DNA from: Flavisphingomonas formosensis
Lineage (GTDB): Bacteria; Pseudomonadota; Alphaproteobacteria; Sphingomonadales; Sphingomonadaceae
DNA: 64,000 bases
Direction: 5' to 3'
Assembly: GCF_009755815.1 (NCBI RefSeq)
Contig: NZ_WRPK01000011.1
Location: forward strand, 186,001 to 250,000
Below, one piece after another: positions 17,867 through 26,874 of this stretch. A model generated the notes under the pieces. That model was not told the DNA's origin, did no database searches, and saw only the letters and a program-made list of their open reading frames with translations. How positions within the stretch are numbered: position 1 is the first letter of the stretch; each line of letters begins with the position of its first letter. The position numbers and the translations under genes are program-made.

Positions 17867-19332
17867 CCGACCGAACCTTCCAGCGAAATACCCAGGAGCT
17901 TCTGCGCTTCAACCGCAAACTCCATCGGCAGCTGTTGCAGCACCTCGCGGCAGAAGCCGTTGACGATCAGTGCTACCGCATCCTCCTGGCTCAGCCCGCG
18001 CTGCATCGCGTAGAAGAGCTGGTCGTCGCTAATCCTGCTGGTCGTCGCTTCATGCTCGATCTGCGCCGACGGGTTCTTCACCTCGATATAGGGCACGGTG
18101 TGGGCGCCGCAGTCGTGGCCGAGCAGCAGCGAATCGCACTGGGTGAAGTTGCGCACGCTCTCCGCCGACGCGCCGACGCGGACGAGGCCGCGATAGGTGT
18201 TATTGCTATGCCCGGCCGAGATGCCCTTGGAGACGATCGTCGAGCGGCTGCCCTTGCCGAGATGGATCATCTTGGTGCCGGTATCCGCCTGCTGGCGGTT
18301 GTTGGTCACCGCCACCGAATAGAATTCGCCGACGCTGTTCTCGCCCGCCAGCACGCAGCTCGGATATTTCCAGGTGATCGCGCTGCCGGTCTCGACCTGC
18401 GTCCAGCTGACCTTGCTGTTACGGCCCTGGCAGAGCGCGCGCTTGGTGACGAAGTTATAGATGCCGCCCAGCCCCTCGGCATTGCCGGGATACCAGTTCT
18501 GCACCGTCGAATATTTGATCTCGGCATCGTCGAGCGCAACCAGCTCGACCACCGCGGCGTGGAGCTGGTTCTCGTCGCGCTGGGGCGCGGTGCAGCCCTC
18601 CAGATAGGAGACGTAGCTGCCCTTGTCGGCGATGATCAGCGTCCGCTCGAACTGGCCGGTATTGGCCGCGTTGATGCGGAAATAGGTGCTGAGCTCCATC
18701 GGGCAGCGCACTCCCTCGGGCACATAGACGAAGGTGCCGTCGGAGAAGACCGCGCTGTTGAGCGCGGCGAAATAATTGTCGTGCTGCGGCACCACCTTGC
18801 CGAGCCACTTCTTCACCAGCTCGGGATATTCGCGGATCGCCTCGCTGATCGAGAGGAAGATGACACCTGCGGCCTTCAGCTCCTCGCGGAAGGTGGTCGC
18901 GACGGAGACGGAATCGAACACCGCATCGACCGCCACCTTGCGCGAACCCTCGACGCCGGCGAGCACCTTCTGCTCCTCGATCGGGATGCCGAGCTTCTGA
19001 TAGGTGGCGAGGATCTCGGGATCGAGCTCGTCGAGCGACTTCAGCGTCGGCTTGGCCTTGGGCGCCGCATAATAATAGGCGTCCTGATAATCGATCGGCG
19101 GCACGTTCAGCTTGGCCCAGTCCGGACTCTCCATCTCCAGCCAGCGGCGATAGGCCTTGAGCCGCCAGTCGAGCATCCACTGCGGCTCATTCTTCTTGGC
19201 CGAGATGAAAGCGATGGTTTCCTCGCTCAGCCCTTTCGGCGCGAAATCCTGCTCGATGTCCGAGGTGAAGCCCCATTTGTAGCGGGACTGCTCCTCGACG
19301 GCGGCATAGGCTTCTTCGTTGCGCGTGCTCAT
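17863..19332 (-). CDS. sufB: SufB, Fe-S scaffold subunit
   Basis: Main scaffold on which Fe-S clusters are built with SufC and SufD, 489 residues. Typical segments are [97 protein letters not shown] and [15 protein letters not shown]. The start at 19332 gives [15 protein letters not shown] and overlaps the regulator stop by 4 bp; a longer reading upstream lies inside the regulator gene. Confidence 0.97.
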   Translation of the reverse strand: MSTRNEEAYAAVEEQSRYKWGFTSDIEQDFAPKGLSEETIAFISAKKNEPQWMLDWRLKAYRRWLEMESPDWAKLNVPPIDYQDAYYYAAPKAKPTLKSLDELDPEILATYQKLGIPIEEQKVLAGVEGSRKVAVDAVFDSVSVATTFREELKAAGVIFLSISEAIREYPELVKKWLGKVVPQHDNYFAALNSAVFSDGTFVYVPEGVRCPMELSTYFRINAANTGQFERTLIIADKGSYVSYLEGCTAPQRDENQLHAAVVELVALDDAEIKYSTVQNWYPGNAEGLGGIYNFVTKRALCQGRNSKVSWTQVETGSAITWKYPSCVLAGENSVGEFYSVAVTNNRQQADTGTKMIHLGKGSRSTIVSKGISAGHSNNTYRGLVRVGASAESVRNFTQCDSLLLGHDCGAHTVPYIEVKNPSAQIEHEATTSRISDDQLFYAMQRGLSQEDAVALIVNGFCREVLQQLPMEFAVEAQKLLGISLEGSVG

Positions 19333-19739
19333 AATTCTGCTCCGGCGAGGCTGGCCAGCGAGACGCCGGCAAGCGCGCCCTTCACGGCGCCGTTCACGAC
19401 GCTCCAATGCGGCCTGACCTTGCAGGCGGTTTCCAACCCGCAGTCATGCTTTCCCTGCTCGACGCAGGCAGTCATGGCGATCGGCCCCTCGACTGCTTCC
19501 ACTATGTCGGCGAGGCTGATCGAACAGGGCTCGCGCGAAAGGCGAAAACCACCGCCGGTGCCGCGTGCGGATTCGAGGAGTCCCGCCCCGGCGAGGCGGC
19601 CCATCAGCTTCTGTGCAGTAGGCAGGGGCACGCCCGTCTCGTCGGCCAGCAAGGTCGCCGAAAGCCGCGCGTCGCGCGGATGACGCGCGGCGGCGGACAG
19701 CATGACGACCGCATAGTCGGCGAGGCTCGAAAGCCGCAT
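19329..19739 (-). CDS. Rrf2-family regulator of the SUF operon
   Basis: 136-residue Rrf2 protein heading the suf operon. It has a winged helix at the N-terminus ([20 protein letters not shown], then [20 protein letters not shown] and [13 protein letters not shown]). Three cysteines ([16 protein letters not shown], about residues 91-106) match the Fe-S ligand arrangement of IscR-like sensors. It probably senses cluster status and represses the operon through the inverted repeat just upstream of its ATG. Confidence 0.93.
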   Translation of the reverse strand: MRLSSLADYAVVMLSAAARHPRDARLSATLLADETGVPLPTAQKLMGRLAGAGLLESARGTGGGFRLSREPCSISLADIVEAVEGPIAMTACVEQGKHDCGLETACKVRPHWSVVNGAVKGALAGVSLASLAGAEL

Positions 19740-19749
19740 GACGCTCCCA

Positions 19750-19772
19750 AATCGGACTGATTCGTTCCGATT
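19750..19772. promoter_or_regulatory. Candidate Rrf2 operator of the suf operon
   Basis: AATCGGA (19750-19756) and TCCGATT (19766-19772) form a perfect 7-bp inverted repeat with a 9-bp spacer. It lies 11-33 bp upstream of the regulator's ATG and is the only strong dyad in this leader, so autoregulation of the whole suf operon is likely. Confidence 0.6.
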
Positions 19773-19851
19773 GCCATCTGGGGGCGGAGGCGGGCGGGGT
19801 CAAGGGGGAAACATATCTCCCCTCCGCTTTGCGGCAGAGGGCTGATTGCTG

Positions 19852-21279
19852 CTACGCTTGGGCGACGAACTTCACGTTGAGATAGGCCTGCAGCCCCTCG
19901 ATGCCGCCTTCCGAACCGTGGCCGCTCTCCTTGATGCCGCCGAACGGCGTCTCGGGGGTGGAGATGGCGAGCGTGTTGATGCCGACCATGCCACTCTCCA
20001 GCGCCTCGCTCACCATCTGGGCGGTGTCGATCGAGCGGGTGAAGGCGTAGCTGGCGAGACCCATGTCGACCGAGTTGGCGCGCTTCAGCACCTCGTCCGT
20101 GCTGGCAAAGGGCACGACCGGGACGACCGGGCCGAAAATCTCCTGACTGAGCGACAGCGTGTCATCGGCGAGGTCGGTCAGCACGGTCGGCTGGAAGAAA
20201 TTGCCCTGATTGCCGATCCGCTCGCCGCCGGCCGCGACCTTGGCGCCGCGGGCGGCAGCATCGGCGACGACCCGCTCCATGGCCTCGATCCGGCGCGGGT
20301 TGGCAAGCGGACCCATTCCGGTGCCCTCGGCGAGGCCGTTTCCGACCTTCACCGCCTTGGCTTTCTCGGTGAAGCCATCGAGGAAGCGGTCGTACAGGCT
20401 CTCATGCACGAAGAAACGCTGCGGCGAGACGCAAACCTGGCCGGCGTTACGGAATTTGAAGAAGCCGAGCGTGTTCACCGCCTTGTCGAGATCGGCATCG
20501 GGGAAGACGATCACCGGTGCGTTGCCGCCCAACTCCATGGTGGTGCGCTTGGCGGTGTCGGCGGCCAGCTTCATGAGATGCTTACCGACTGCGGTCGAGC
20601 CGGTGAATGTGATCTTGCGGATCGCCTTGGCGGCGATGAGATGCTCCGAAACCTGGGCCGGCACGCCGAAGACGAGGTTGACCACGCCGGCCGGCACGCC
20701 TGCGTCATGCAGTGCCCGGACCAGCTCCAGCGCAGTGCCCGGCGTCTCCTCCGCCGCCTTCAGGATCAGCGTGCAGCCCGCGCCGAGCGCACCGCCGATC
20801 TTGCGGATCGGGGTGAGCGCCGGAAAGTTCCAGGGGGTGAAGGCCGCGCAGGGGCCGACCGGCTCCATCAGCACGATCTGGCGGGTGCCGGCGGTGCGGC
20901 CGGGCACGACCCGGCCATAGGCGCGGCGGCCTTCCTCGGCATACCAATCGAGAATGTCGGCGGAGGTGGCGACCTCTGCCGCGGCCTCGGCAAGCACCTT
21001 GCCTTGCTCCCGGGTCATCACCCTTGCGATGTGATCCTTCCGGTCGCGCAGCAGATCGGCGGCACGGCGCAGCAGGCGATAGCGCTCATAGGCGGACATC
21101 GCCTTCCAGGCAGGGAAGGCACGGGTTGCCGCGTCGATGGCGGTATCGAGGTCGGCCGCACTGGCATGGGGCAGATCAGCGAGAACTTCGCCGCTCGCCG
21201 GATCAAAGACGGGCTCCGACGCGCGGCCCTCGGAACCGAGGAACTGACCGTCGATGTAGAGGCTGAGGGCGGGATACAT
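19852..21279 (-). CDS. NAD(P)+-dependent succinate-semialdehyde dehydrogenase family protein
   Basis: 475-residue aldehyde dehydrogenase. Segments include FTPWNFPALTPIRKIGGALG (cofactor binding), ITFTGSTAVGKHLM, the general base in MELGGNAP, the catalytic cysteine in NAGQVCVSPQRFFVHE, and EIFGPVVPVVPF. The sequence is closest in style to the succinate/glutarate-semialdehyde group (GabD/Sad). The start at 21279 gives MYPALSLYIDGQF, the usual N-terminal strand. It stands alone between the suf regulator and the MscS gene. Exact substrate is inferred only. Confidence 0.88.
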   Translation of the reverse strand: MYPALSLYIDGQFLGSEGRASEPVFDPASGEVLADLPHASAADLDTAIDAATRAFPAWKAMSAYERYRLLRRAADLLRDRKDHIARVMTREQGKVLAEAAAEVATSADILDWYAEEGRRAYGRVVPGRTAGTRQIVLMEPVGPCAAFTPWNFPALTPIRKIGGALGAGCTLILKAAEETPGTALELVRALHDAGVPAGVVNLVFGVPAQVSEHLIAAKAIRKITFTGSTAVGKHLMKLAADTAKRTTMELGGNAPVIVFPDADLDKAVNTLGFFKFRNAGQVCVSPQRFFVHESLYDRFLDGFTEKAKAVKVGNGLAEGTGMGPLANPRRIEAMERVVADAAARGAKVAAGGERIGNQGNFFQPTVLTDLADDTLSLSQEIFGPVVPVVPFASTDEVLKRANSVDMGLASYAFTRSIDTAQMVSEALESGMVGINTLAISTPETPFGGIKESGHGSEGGIEGLQAYLNVKFVAQA

Positions 21280-21359
21280 GGCGGCTCCACCGTTGCGCGC
21301 GGCAGGACGCCGCAGGATGGACGCGAGATCGTACCACCTGCGCCGAATTGCAATGGTGC

Positions 21360-22592
21360 CTAAGCGTCCTTCGCCGTTGCTTCCGGCGCACGGGGGGTTG
21401 AGCCGCTCGGCCGATCGCCACAATGATCCGCGTCGGCATGGCTCGCGTCAGGATAGGGCATGATGATCCGCCCGTCGGGTGCCGCGGTGAAGGTCGTCTG
21501 GGTCGGATAGGCGAACTCGATGCCGGCCTCCGCAAATTCGCTCACTATCTCGATCAGTATCTCGTGATTGGTGGCGAAGACCACTTCATAGTCGGTCGAA
21601 TGGATGTCGAACTGCAGCTCGAAATCGATGCTCGACGCGCCGAGGCCGGCGATGCCGCATCGGAGAAACTGCGTATATTTGTGCCGCTCGACGATCTTGC
21701 GGATCCGATCGGAGATGCCGCGCAGTACGTCCGGCTGGGTCTGATAGATCAGGCCCAGCTTGTGGATCATCCGGCGATGCTCGAGCCGGCTGTAGTTGCG
21801 CAGCTCCTTGTTCAGCAGATTGGCGTTGGAGATCACGACCTCCTCGCCCGTGGCCGAGCGAACACGCGTGGTCTTGAGGCCGATCGCTTCCACCGAACCG
21901 GACGTTTGATCGAACTTGATGCCGTCGCCGCGGCGGAAGGGCTTGTCGAACAGGATCGACAGCGCAGCGAACAGATCCGAAAAGATGCCCTGCGCGGCGA
22001 GGCCGATCGCGATGCCGCCGATGCCGAGACCGGCAACGAGGCCGGTAACGTTGACGCCGAGATTGTCGAGGATCAGCACCGTAGCGATTGCGAACACCGC
22101 CACGGTGACGAGCAGACGGACGATACCGAGCGCGCTGCCCAGGGCATGCGACTCGTCCGCGCCGGCGCGATACGCCACGGCGCCGAGGATCAGTTCGCGC
22201 ACCCACACGGCGACCTGCAGCGTCACCCCGATGGTGAAGAAGAACTGGATCGTCTTGGCGACCGAATCGGGCGCGTGGGCATAACCGGCGACCAGCTGAG
22301 CCGCGATGGCGGCCATGAACCAGATCCGCGTCTTGGCAAGCGCGCGTCCGATCGTGGTGCGCCAGTGGGTACCGGTGTCGTCCGATCGGCACAGCTTGAT
22401 GCCGACCATCTTGATGCCGATCATCACCATCACGATCACTGCGGCGATCGCGCAGCCGATGAGGATGCTGAGCCCGTGGTGCGAAACCCAGTGGACGCTC
22501 TGCTCGCTGAGATGCCGCACCTGATCGCCGATCGGCGGATCTTCCAGAAGAGGAGCGGCCTTGGTGGTCGCCGTCGTGCTACTTGTCGCCAT
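21360..22592 (-). CDS. MscS-family mechanosensitive ion channel
   Basis: 410 residues with four to five predicted membrane helices (about 40-205). The pore helix and beta-domain signature is GIGGIAIGLAAQGIFSDLFA followed by LFDKPFRRGD, then VISNANLLNKELRNYSRL. A proline- and acid-rich tail ends the protein. MscS channels release solutes on hypo-osmotic shock. Its ATG overlaps the last base of the topoisomerase stop, so both are expressed from the stress-type promoter at 23635-23661. Confidence 0.93.
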   Translation of the reverse strand: MATSSTTATTKAAPLLEDPPIGDQVRHLSEQSVHWVSHHGLSILIGCAIAAVIVMVMIGIKMVGIKLCRSDDTGTHWRTTIGRALAKTRIWFMAAIAAQLVAGYAHAPDSVAKTIQFFFTIGVTLQVAVWVRELILGAVAYRAGADESHALGSALGIVRLLVTVAVFAIATVLILDNLGVNVTGLVAGLGIGGIAIGLAAQGIFSDLFAALSILFDKPFRRGDGIKFDQTSGSVEAIGLKTTRVRSATGEEVVISNANLLNKELRNYSRLEHRRMIHKLGLIYQTQPDVLRGISDRIRKIVERHKYTQFLRCGIAGLGASSIDFELQFDIHSTDYEVVFATNHEILIEIVSEFAEAGIEFAYPTQTTFTAAPDGRIIMPYPDASHADADHCGDRPSGSTPRAPEATAKDA

Positions 22593-23599
22593 CAGGCAGC
22601 CTTTGGCATGGTTTCGTCGCTGTCCGCCAGCCCATCGAGAAACGCGATCAGGCCGCGTTCGGCAGCGGAAAGATATTTGGTGGCGCGCGGCAGGGGGAGG
22701 CGCGGCAGATTACCGGCGCCCCGCTGCTTCGCACGTTCGATGAGCGCTGGGTGGACATAGGATTTGCGGCTGATCGCCGGCGTATTGCCGAGCGCGTCTG
22801 CAACCACCTCCAGCATGGTTTTCAACGGCACGCCTGCGCCGTCGGCATGGGCGAGCGCTGCATAGGCGAGCACGCTGGCGCCCCATGTGCGGAAATGCTT
22901 GGCGGTGAAATCGCAGCCCGAGGCTTCACGCAGATAGGCATTGACGTCCGACGAAGTGACCGGATGCGCCTCGCCCTCGGCATCGACATATTGGAAGAGG
23001 TGCTGGCCCGGCAAATCCTGGCAGCGACGGACAAGCCGACAGAGGCGCTGGTCCTCGATGGTCAGCCGCTGCAGCTTGCCGGATTTGCCGCGATAGACCA
23101 GCTTCAGCTTGCCGCCGCGGATGCTGGCGTGGCGGCCGCGCAGCGTGGTGGCTCCGAAACTCTTGTTGGCGCGCGCATAACCCTCATTTCCTATGCGCAC
23201 CCGACCGAGATCGAGCAGCCGAACCACCGCCGCGACAACCGTATTCTTGTCCAGCCGCCGGCTTGCCAGATCCTCTGTGACGCGAGCCCGGATCAGCGGC
23301 AACGCGCGCCCGAAATCGCAGCAGCGCCCGTATTTCTCTGCCTCCTGGCCGGAGCGGAAATCGAGATGGTAGCGATATTGCTTGCGGCCCTTGTCGTCGA
23401 TCCCGGTCGCCTGGATGTGGCCGTTCGCCGTGGGGCAGAACCAGGCATCCCGATAGGCAGGCGGCAGCGCGATGCGGTTCAGCCGGTCGATCTCGTCGCG
23501 GTCGGTGATCCGCTTACCTTCGGGATCGTAATAGGCCCAGCCGTGCGCCAGCTTCCTGCGGGTGATTCCGGGTAGCGCATCGTCGATGTAGCAGAGCAT
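22592..23599 (-). CDS. DNA topoisomerase IB, poxvirus type
   Basis: 335-residue type IB topoisomerase that relaxes supercoils through a 3'-phosphotyrosine intermediate. The N-terminal domain has HGWAYYDPEGKRITDRDEID and IALPPAYRDAWFCP. Catalytic-domain segments include RIGNEGYARANKSFGATTLR, KHFRTWGAS and the active tyrosine in SRKSYVHPALIE. Bacterial members commonly belong to the general stress regulon, consistent with the EcfG-like promoter just upstream. Confidence 0.95.
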   Translation of the reverse strand: MLCYIDDALPGITRRKLAHGWAYYDPEGKRITDRDEIDRLNRIALPPAYRDAWFCPTANGHIQATGIDDKGRKQYRYHLDFRSGQEAEKYGRCCDFGRALPLIRARVTEDLASRRLDKNTVVAAVVRLLDLGRVRIGNEGYARANKSFGATTLRGRHASIRGGKLKLVYRGKSGKLQRLTIEDQRLCRLVRRCQDLPGQHLFQYVDAEGEAHPVTSSDVNAYLREASGCDFTAKHFRTWGASVLAYAALAHADGAGVPLKTMLEVVADALGNTPAISRKSYVHPALIERAKQRGAGNLPRLPLPRATKYLSAAERGLIAFLDGLADSDETMPKAA

Positions 23600-23634
23600 G
23601 GCGGCCGGGCGTCTCCTTTCCTATAAGGTCTGGG

Positions 23635-23661
23635 AAACGCCACGCCTCGCCGCTTCGTTCC
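23635..23661 (-). promoter_or_regulatory. EcfG-type general stress promoter for topoisomerase IB-MscS
   Basis: On the minus strand GGAAC (23661-23657) is followed after 17 bp by CGTTT (23639-23635). This matches the GGAAC-N16/17-CGTT consensus of alphaproteobacterial EcfG sigma factors. The -10 is 36 bp from the topoisomerase ATG. Confidence 0.7.
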
Positions 23662-23687
23662 GGAACGCTTCCGCTGGCGCGCCGGTT
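23662..23687 (+). promoter_or_regulatory. Weaker EcfG-like promoter for the PfpI/DJ-1 gene
   Basis: GGAAC (23662-23666), 16 bp, then CGGTT (23683-23687), one position off the CGTT consensus. It shares the palindrome CGTTCCGGAACG (23656-23667) with the divergent promoter, so the two -35 elements are back to back. The -10 is 24 bp upstream of ATG 23711. Confidence 0.45.
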
Positions 23688-23710
23688 GGATGATGTGAAG
23701 GAGATACAGC

Positions 23711-24271
23711 ATGACCGCCATCGCCGACGCCCGCATCCTGATCATCGCTACCGACGGGTTCGAGGATAGCGAATTGTTCGGCCCGCGCGAGAGGTTGCTC
23801 TCATTGGGAGCGAAGGTGGTGATCGCGTCGCCCGGGACGGACCCGATCCAGGGGCGCGAGCATGACGAGAAGACGCGAACGATAGCGCCGGACATTACGC
23901 TGGATCAGGTGGACGTCGCGGCGTTCGATGCCCTGATCCTGCCGGGCGGCGTGATCAACCCCGATGCGCTTCGGCTGAATGCTGAAGCGATCGGGCTGAT
24001 CCGCGCTTTCGCCGAAAGCGGCAAGCCGCTCGCCGCCATTTGCCATGGGCCCTGGCTGCTCGTGGAGGCCGACGTCATTCGCGGCCGGACGGTGACCGGC
24101 TGGCCGTCGATCCGCACGGACCTGCGCAATGCTGGCGGCATGGTCGTTGACCGCGCGGTGGCCGTCGACGGCAATCTGATCACCAGCCGCCAGCCGGAAG
24201 ACGTTCCGGCCTTCACCGACGCCGTGGTGGCGCGGCTCGAAGACCGGGAGGTTGCGGTCGAAGCGGCCTGA
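23711..24271 (+). CDS. PfpI/DJ-1 family protein (type 1 glutamine amidotransferase-like)
   Basis: 186 residues. The nucleophile elbow LAAICHGPWLL carries Cys111, and the acidic residue typical of the family is in TDGFEDSELFGP. PfpI/DJ-1 members act as deglycases or stress chaperones in various bacteria. A GAAGGAG Shine-Dalgarno lies about 9 bp upstream of the ATG. Its stop is back to back with the stop of the convergent NDUFA9-like gene. A stress role fits the divergent EcfG-like promoter pair. Confidence 0.9.
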   Translation: MTAIADARILIIATDGFEDSELFGPRERLLSLGAKVVIASPGTDPIQGREHDEKTRTIAPDITLDQVDVAAFDALILPGGVINPDALRLNAEAIGLIRAFAESGKPLAAICHGPWLLVEADVIRGRTVTGWPSIRTDLRNAGGMVVDRAVAVDGNLITSRQPEDVPAFTDAVVARLEDREVAVEAA

Positions 24272-24279
24272 TCAGGCCG
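24264..24279. terminator. 16-bp palindrome carrying both convergent stop codons
   Basis: CGGCCTGATCAGGCCG is a perfect palindrome. The plus-strand TGA (24269-24271) and the minus-strand TCA (24272-24274) are adjacent within it. It could form a short hairpin on both transcripts but lacks a T-run, so terminator function is uncertain. Confidence 0.4.
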
Positions 24280-25201
24280 TCTGGGCGCCGAACCGGCCGT
24301 GGCGGCGATAGCTGACCAGCCAGGCGGGCGCGAGCGCGGCCAGCGGCGAGGGCGTGATACCGAACGCTTCGAAGCCTGGCATGCCCGCCGAAACGACATT
24401 GTCTTTCTGCAGCATGAGCCACTGATCTTGCGTGATCGGCGCGCCCGGCAGCCAGCCGAACCTGGCCATCAGGCCGCCGACTGAATCGGGTAGGGGCAGC
24501 AGCGGACGATTGCGACCGGTGGCCTTCATCAGCCAGCCCATCAGCGCTTCCATGCTCAGCACCTCGGGGCCGCCGAGCTCGAACGTCTTGCCGGCATACT
24601 CCTCCGGATGGAGCGCCGCGGTCGCGACCGCGCGGGCAACATCGCCCACCCAGACAGGCTGGAACTTTGCCTCGGGGCGAATCACCGGGAGCACCGGGGC
24701 AAGCTGCGCCATGCCGGCGAAGCGGTTGAGGAACTGGTCCTCCGCGCCGAAAAGGATGGAGGGGCGCAATATGGTGGCACCTTCAAAGGCTTCGCGGGCG
24801 GCTGCTTCGCCTTCGCCCTTGCTGCGGCCGTAAGCCGAGGGGGCTTCGGGATCGGCGCCGATCGCGGAGACCTGGACAAAGGCGCCGGCCCCTGTTGCCG
24901 TGGCCGCGGCGGCGGCATTGCGCGCGCCATCGACGTGCACGGTGCGAAAATCGCCCTTGAGCACGCCGACGAGGTTGATCACCGCGTCAGAGCCCTGTGC
25001 CGCGCGGCGCGCGCTTTCCGCCTTGGTGACGTCAGCGGCGACGAACTGGGTCTGGCCGAGGCCGCCCAGCGGCTTCACGAAAAAGGCATGTTTTGGATCC
25101 CGTTCGGCCACTCGCACGCGGGCACCCGCCGAAAGCAGTTCCTGAGCGACGTATCGCCCCAGAAATCCTGCGCCACCGAAAAGCGTCACCAGCTTCGCCA
25201 T
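24272..25201 (-). CDS. Complex I NDUFA9-like NAD(P)-binding protein
   Basis: 309-residue atypical SDR (NAD-dependent epimerase-like). The nucleotide-binding motif VTLFGGAGFLGRYVAQEL is at residues 4-21, with later segments SAIGADPEAPSAYGRSKGEG, ILRPSILFGAEDQFLNRFAG and YAGKTFELGGPEVLSMEALM. Alphaproteobacterial homologues resemble the mitochondrial complex I accessory subunit NDUFA9. The start at 25201 gives MAKLVTLFGGAG; the longer frame upstream would run toward the tRNA gene. Confidence 0.9.
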   Translation of the reverse strand: MAKLVTLFGGAGFLGRYVAQELLSAGARVRVAERDPKHAFFVKPLGGLGQTQFVAADVTKAESARRAAQGSDAVINLVGVLKGDFRTVHVDGARNAAAAATATGAGAFVQVSAIGADPEAPSAYGRSKGEGEAAAREAFEGATILRPSILFGAEDQFLNRFAGMAQLAPVLPVIRPEAKFQPVWVGDVARAVATAALHPEEYAGKTFELGGPEVLSMEALMGWLMKATGRNRPLLPLPDSVGGLMARFGWLPGAPITQDQWLMLQKDNVVSAGMPGFEAFGITPSPLAALAPAWLVSYRRHGRFGAQTA

Positions 25202-25313
25202 CGCGAATCCTTCGTCCTTCTTTCTCTGCCCGACCGGAGAAATCTGCCATGCCCTCCGCAGATGCTGTTGACAAGCGTCGACCCGCACCGCTAAGCGCCC
25301 GGCCTCGCCCCGT

Positions 25314-25400
<87 letters not shown>

Positions 25401-25528
25401 TTTGTTCTTCCGGGGGCGTCCGAGAACGTCCCGGAAATGGCTGAAATCCGTCGATTATTATGCTATAGTCGTCCGGCGAAATCCGGGCGGATACGGCACC
25501 AATCGAGAACAATTCGGGTATCTCGGAA

Positions 25529-25562
25529 GGTATCGTTGTCCTCCCTTTTTGGAGGCGATACC
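25529..25562. repeat. Hairpin between tRNA-Leu and the integrase remnant
   Basis: GGTATCG (25529-25535) pairs with CGATACC (25556-25562) and CCTCC (25540-25544) pairs with GGAGG (25551-25555), giving a 12-bp stem with a 4-nt bulge and a CTTTTT-type loop. It ends 4 bp before the integrase ATG. It may be a leftover regulatory or attachment feature of the integrated element. Confidence 0.5.
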
Positions 25563-25566
25563 CCAG

Positions 25567-25680
25567 ATGGCAACCCTTTTTGCCATGACCGTGGCCAGCG
25601 CCAAGCCGACCTCGAAGGACTATAAGTTCTCCGACGCCGCCGGGCTATACCTGCTTGTGAAGCTTGTTACTCATCGTTGA
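25567..25680 (+). pseudogene. Tyrosine-type (DUF4102/P4-like) integrase, N-terminal remnant
   Basis: Only 37 codons remain. The segment ASAKPTSKDYKFSDAAGLYL followed by LVK matches the N-terminal arm-binding domain of integrases that insert at tRNA genes. The frame then diverges and stops at 25678-25680. A functional gene would be about 400 codons. The position 166 bp downstream of tRNA-Leu is where such integrases normally lie. This marks an integrated element that has largely been lost. Confidence 0.75.
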
Positions 25681-25974
25681 GACCTTCTGTTGAGGGATGC
25701 AGTTGTGGGGCGAGGCGCAATTCCGCGACTTCGCTCTGCGGGAAATGCTCGGCGTCGCGGTGCTGAGTGGGATTGGAAGCGCCGGTTGGCAGGCGGGAGC
25801 AGGCAGGCAACCGGCCAATCGGCTCTCCAACCTCACGTCACGAGGATTGTCGTCCGTCATCGCGAAGAAGCCCCCGGTGGGACCGGCGGAGTCCAAAAGG
25901 GCTATTCTGATCGCAGTGGCCGCACCTTCCTCCGGCGTCAGGACACCCGTGTTGTCGTTGAGGTTGGTCCCGAC

Positions 25975-26269
25975 CCAGCACCACGCCAAGCTGCACTCGA
26001 CCAATCCGCTCGAGCGGTTCAATGGCGAGGTCAAACGGCGCACCGACGTCGTCGGCATCTTTCCCTAAGGAAGACGCTATCACCCGCCTCGTCGGCGCCA
26101 TCCTGCTCGAACAAAACGATGAATGGGCGGAGCCGGCCAAGAAGGCTCCGCGTGCGCAGCACGTGGAAGGCCGGCGGAGGGCGTCCAGCGCTGCCGATAC
26201 ATGATGCTGGAAAGCGTCGCCCAGCTGAGCGATAATCCCCTCGTCTCGCTGCCTCCCATGGCAGCTTGA
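25975..26269 (+). pseudogene. IS256-family transposase, C-terminal remnant with frameshift
   Basis: HHAKLHSTNPLERFNGEVKR and RTDVVGIFP match the conserved C-terminal part of IS256/mutator transposases. A stop at 26066-26068 interrupts it. The next frame continues as KEDAITRLVGAILLEQNDEW. After a scrambled stretch (about 26130-26195) a third frame gives RYMMLESVAQLSDNPLVSLP, the usual C-terminus, with a stop at 26267-26269. The N-terminal three-quarters of the gene is absent upstream. Confidence 0.8.
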
Positions 26270-26314
26270 CCAGCCCCGCCTGCGCCGGAGATCGATGGCC
26301 ATCCGCCAATGATC

Positions 26315-26870
26315 CTACAGCACGCGCCCCGGGACACGATCTTTAGCGCGGACGCAATGCGTTTCCCTACATTGACGCCGCCATACTTGCAGCGCCTCTT
26401 TCAGGGCCTGCGCTCCGCTGTACAAAACAAGACTGAAATTGATCGGAACGAAATTTCCGCTCTCATCAAAGCCATTTGACCACAGATCGTGCATCATCAG
26501 GCAATGCCGCGAGGATCAGCAGCCCGCTCTCGCTTGCCAAGGAAATAGGAGAATTGAACAGCGTGGTCGCCGGCGCGGGCGTCGCATCGGGGATAGCGCG
26601 CGCTTTCTCGAAGCCGAAAATCATGATCCTGAGGTCAACCTCGATCTGCGGCGTCGCAAGATCGACCCCGCCGCCCGGGGTGCATCGTCTCATACATGTC
26701 TGCGACGAGCGACGTGAGCACTGGGTCGAAGATATCATCGACGGAGCGCGCCCACGCGCAGCGGCCGGGGATCACCCATTTTCGACAGTTCGCGGATTAA
26801 GAAGGCCTCGTCGGGACCAACGCCAGCGTGCCTCTCAACCACAGGCGCGCGCCGATGGTCAGATCGAGAA
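26315..26870 (-). other. Degenerate region with minus-strand coding remnants of unknown identity
   Basis: Two overlapping minus-strand frames read protein-like but change frame. One, ending at 26466, contains VDLATPQIEVDLRIMIFGFE and LASESGLLILAALPDDA. The other, 26315-26497, contains MHDLWSNGFDESGNFVPINF. A third frame further upstream gives DIFDPVLTSLVADMYETMHP near 26680-26740. Together they suggest one decayed gene with frameshifts. I cannot name the family. The region lies between the transposase remnant and the catabolic genes. Confidence 0.4.
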
Positions 26871-26874
26871 CGGA

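Noticed and set aside
17935-19683. A 582-codon plus-strand open frame opposite sufB and the Rrf2 gene
   Set aside because: It is antisense to two well-identified genes and has shadow-like composition.
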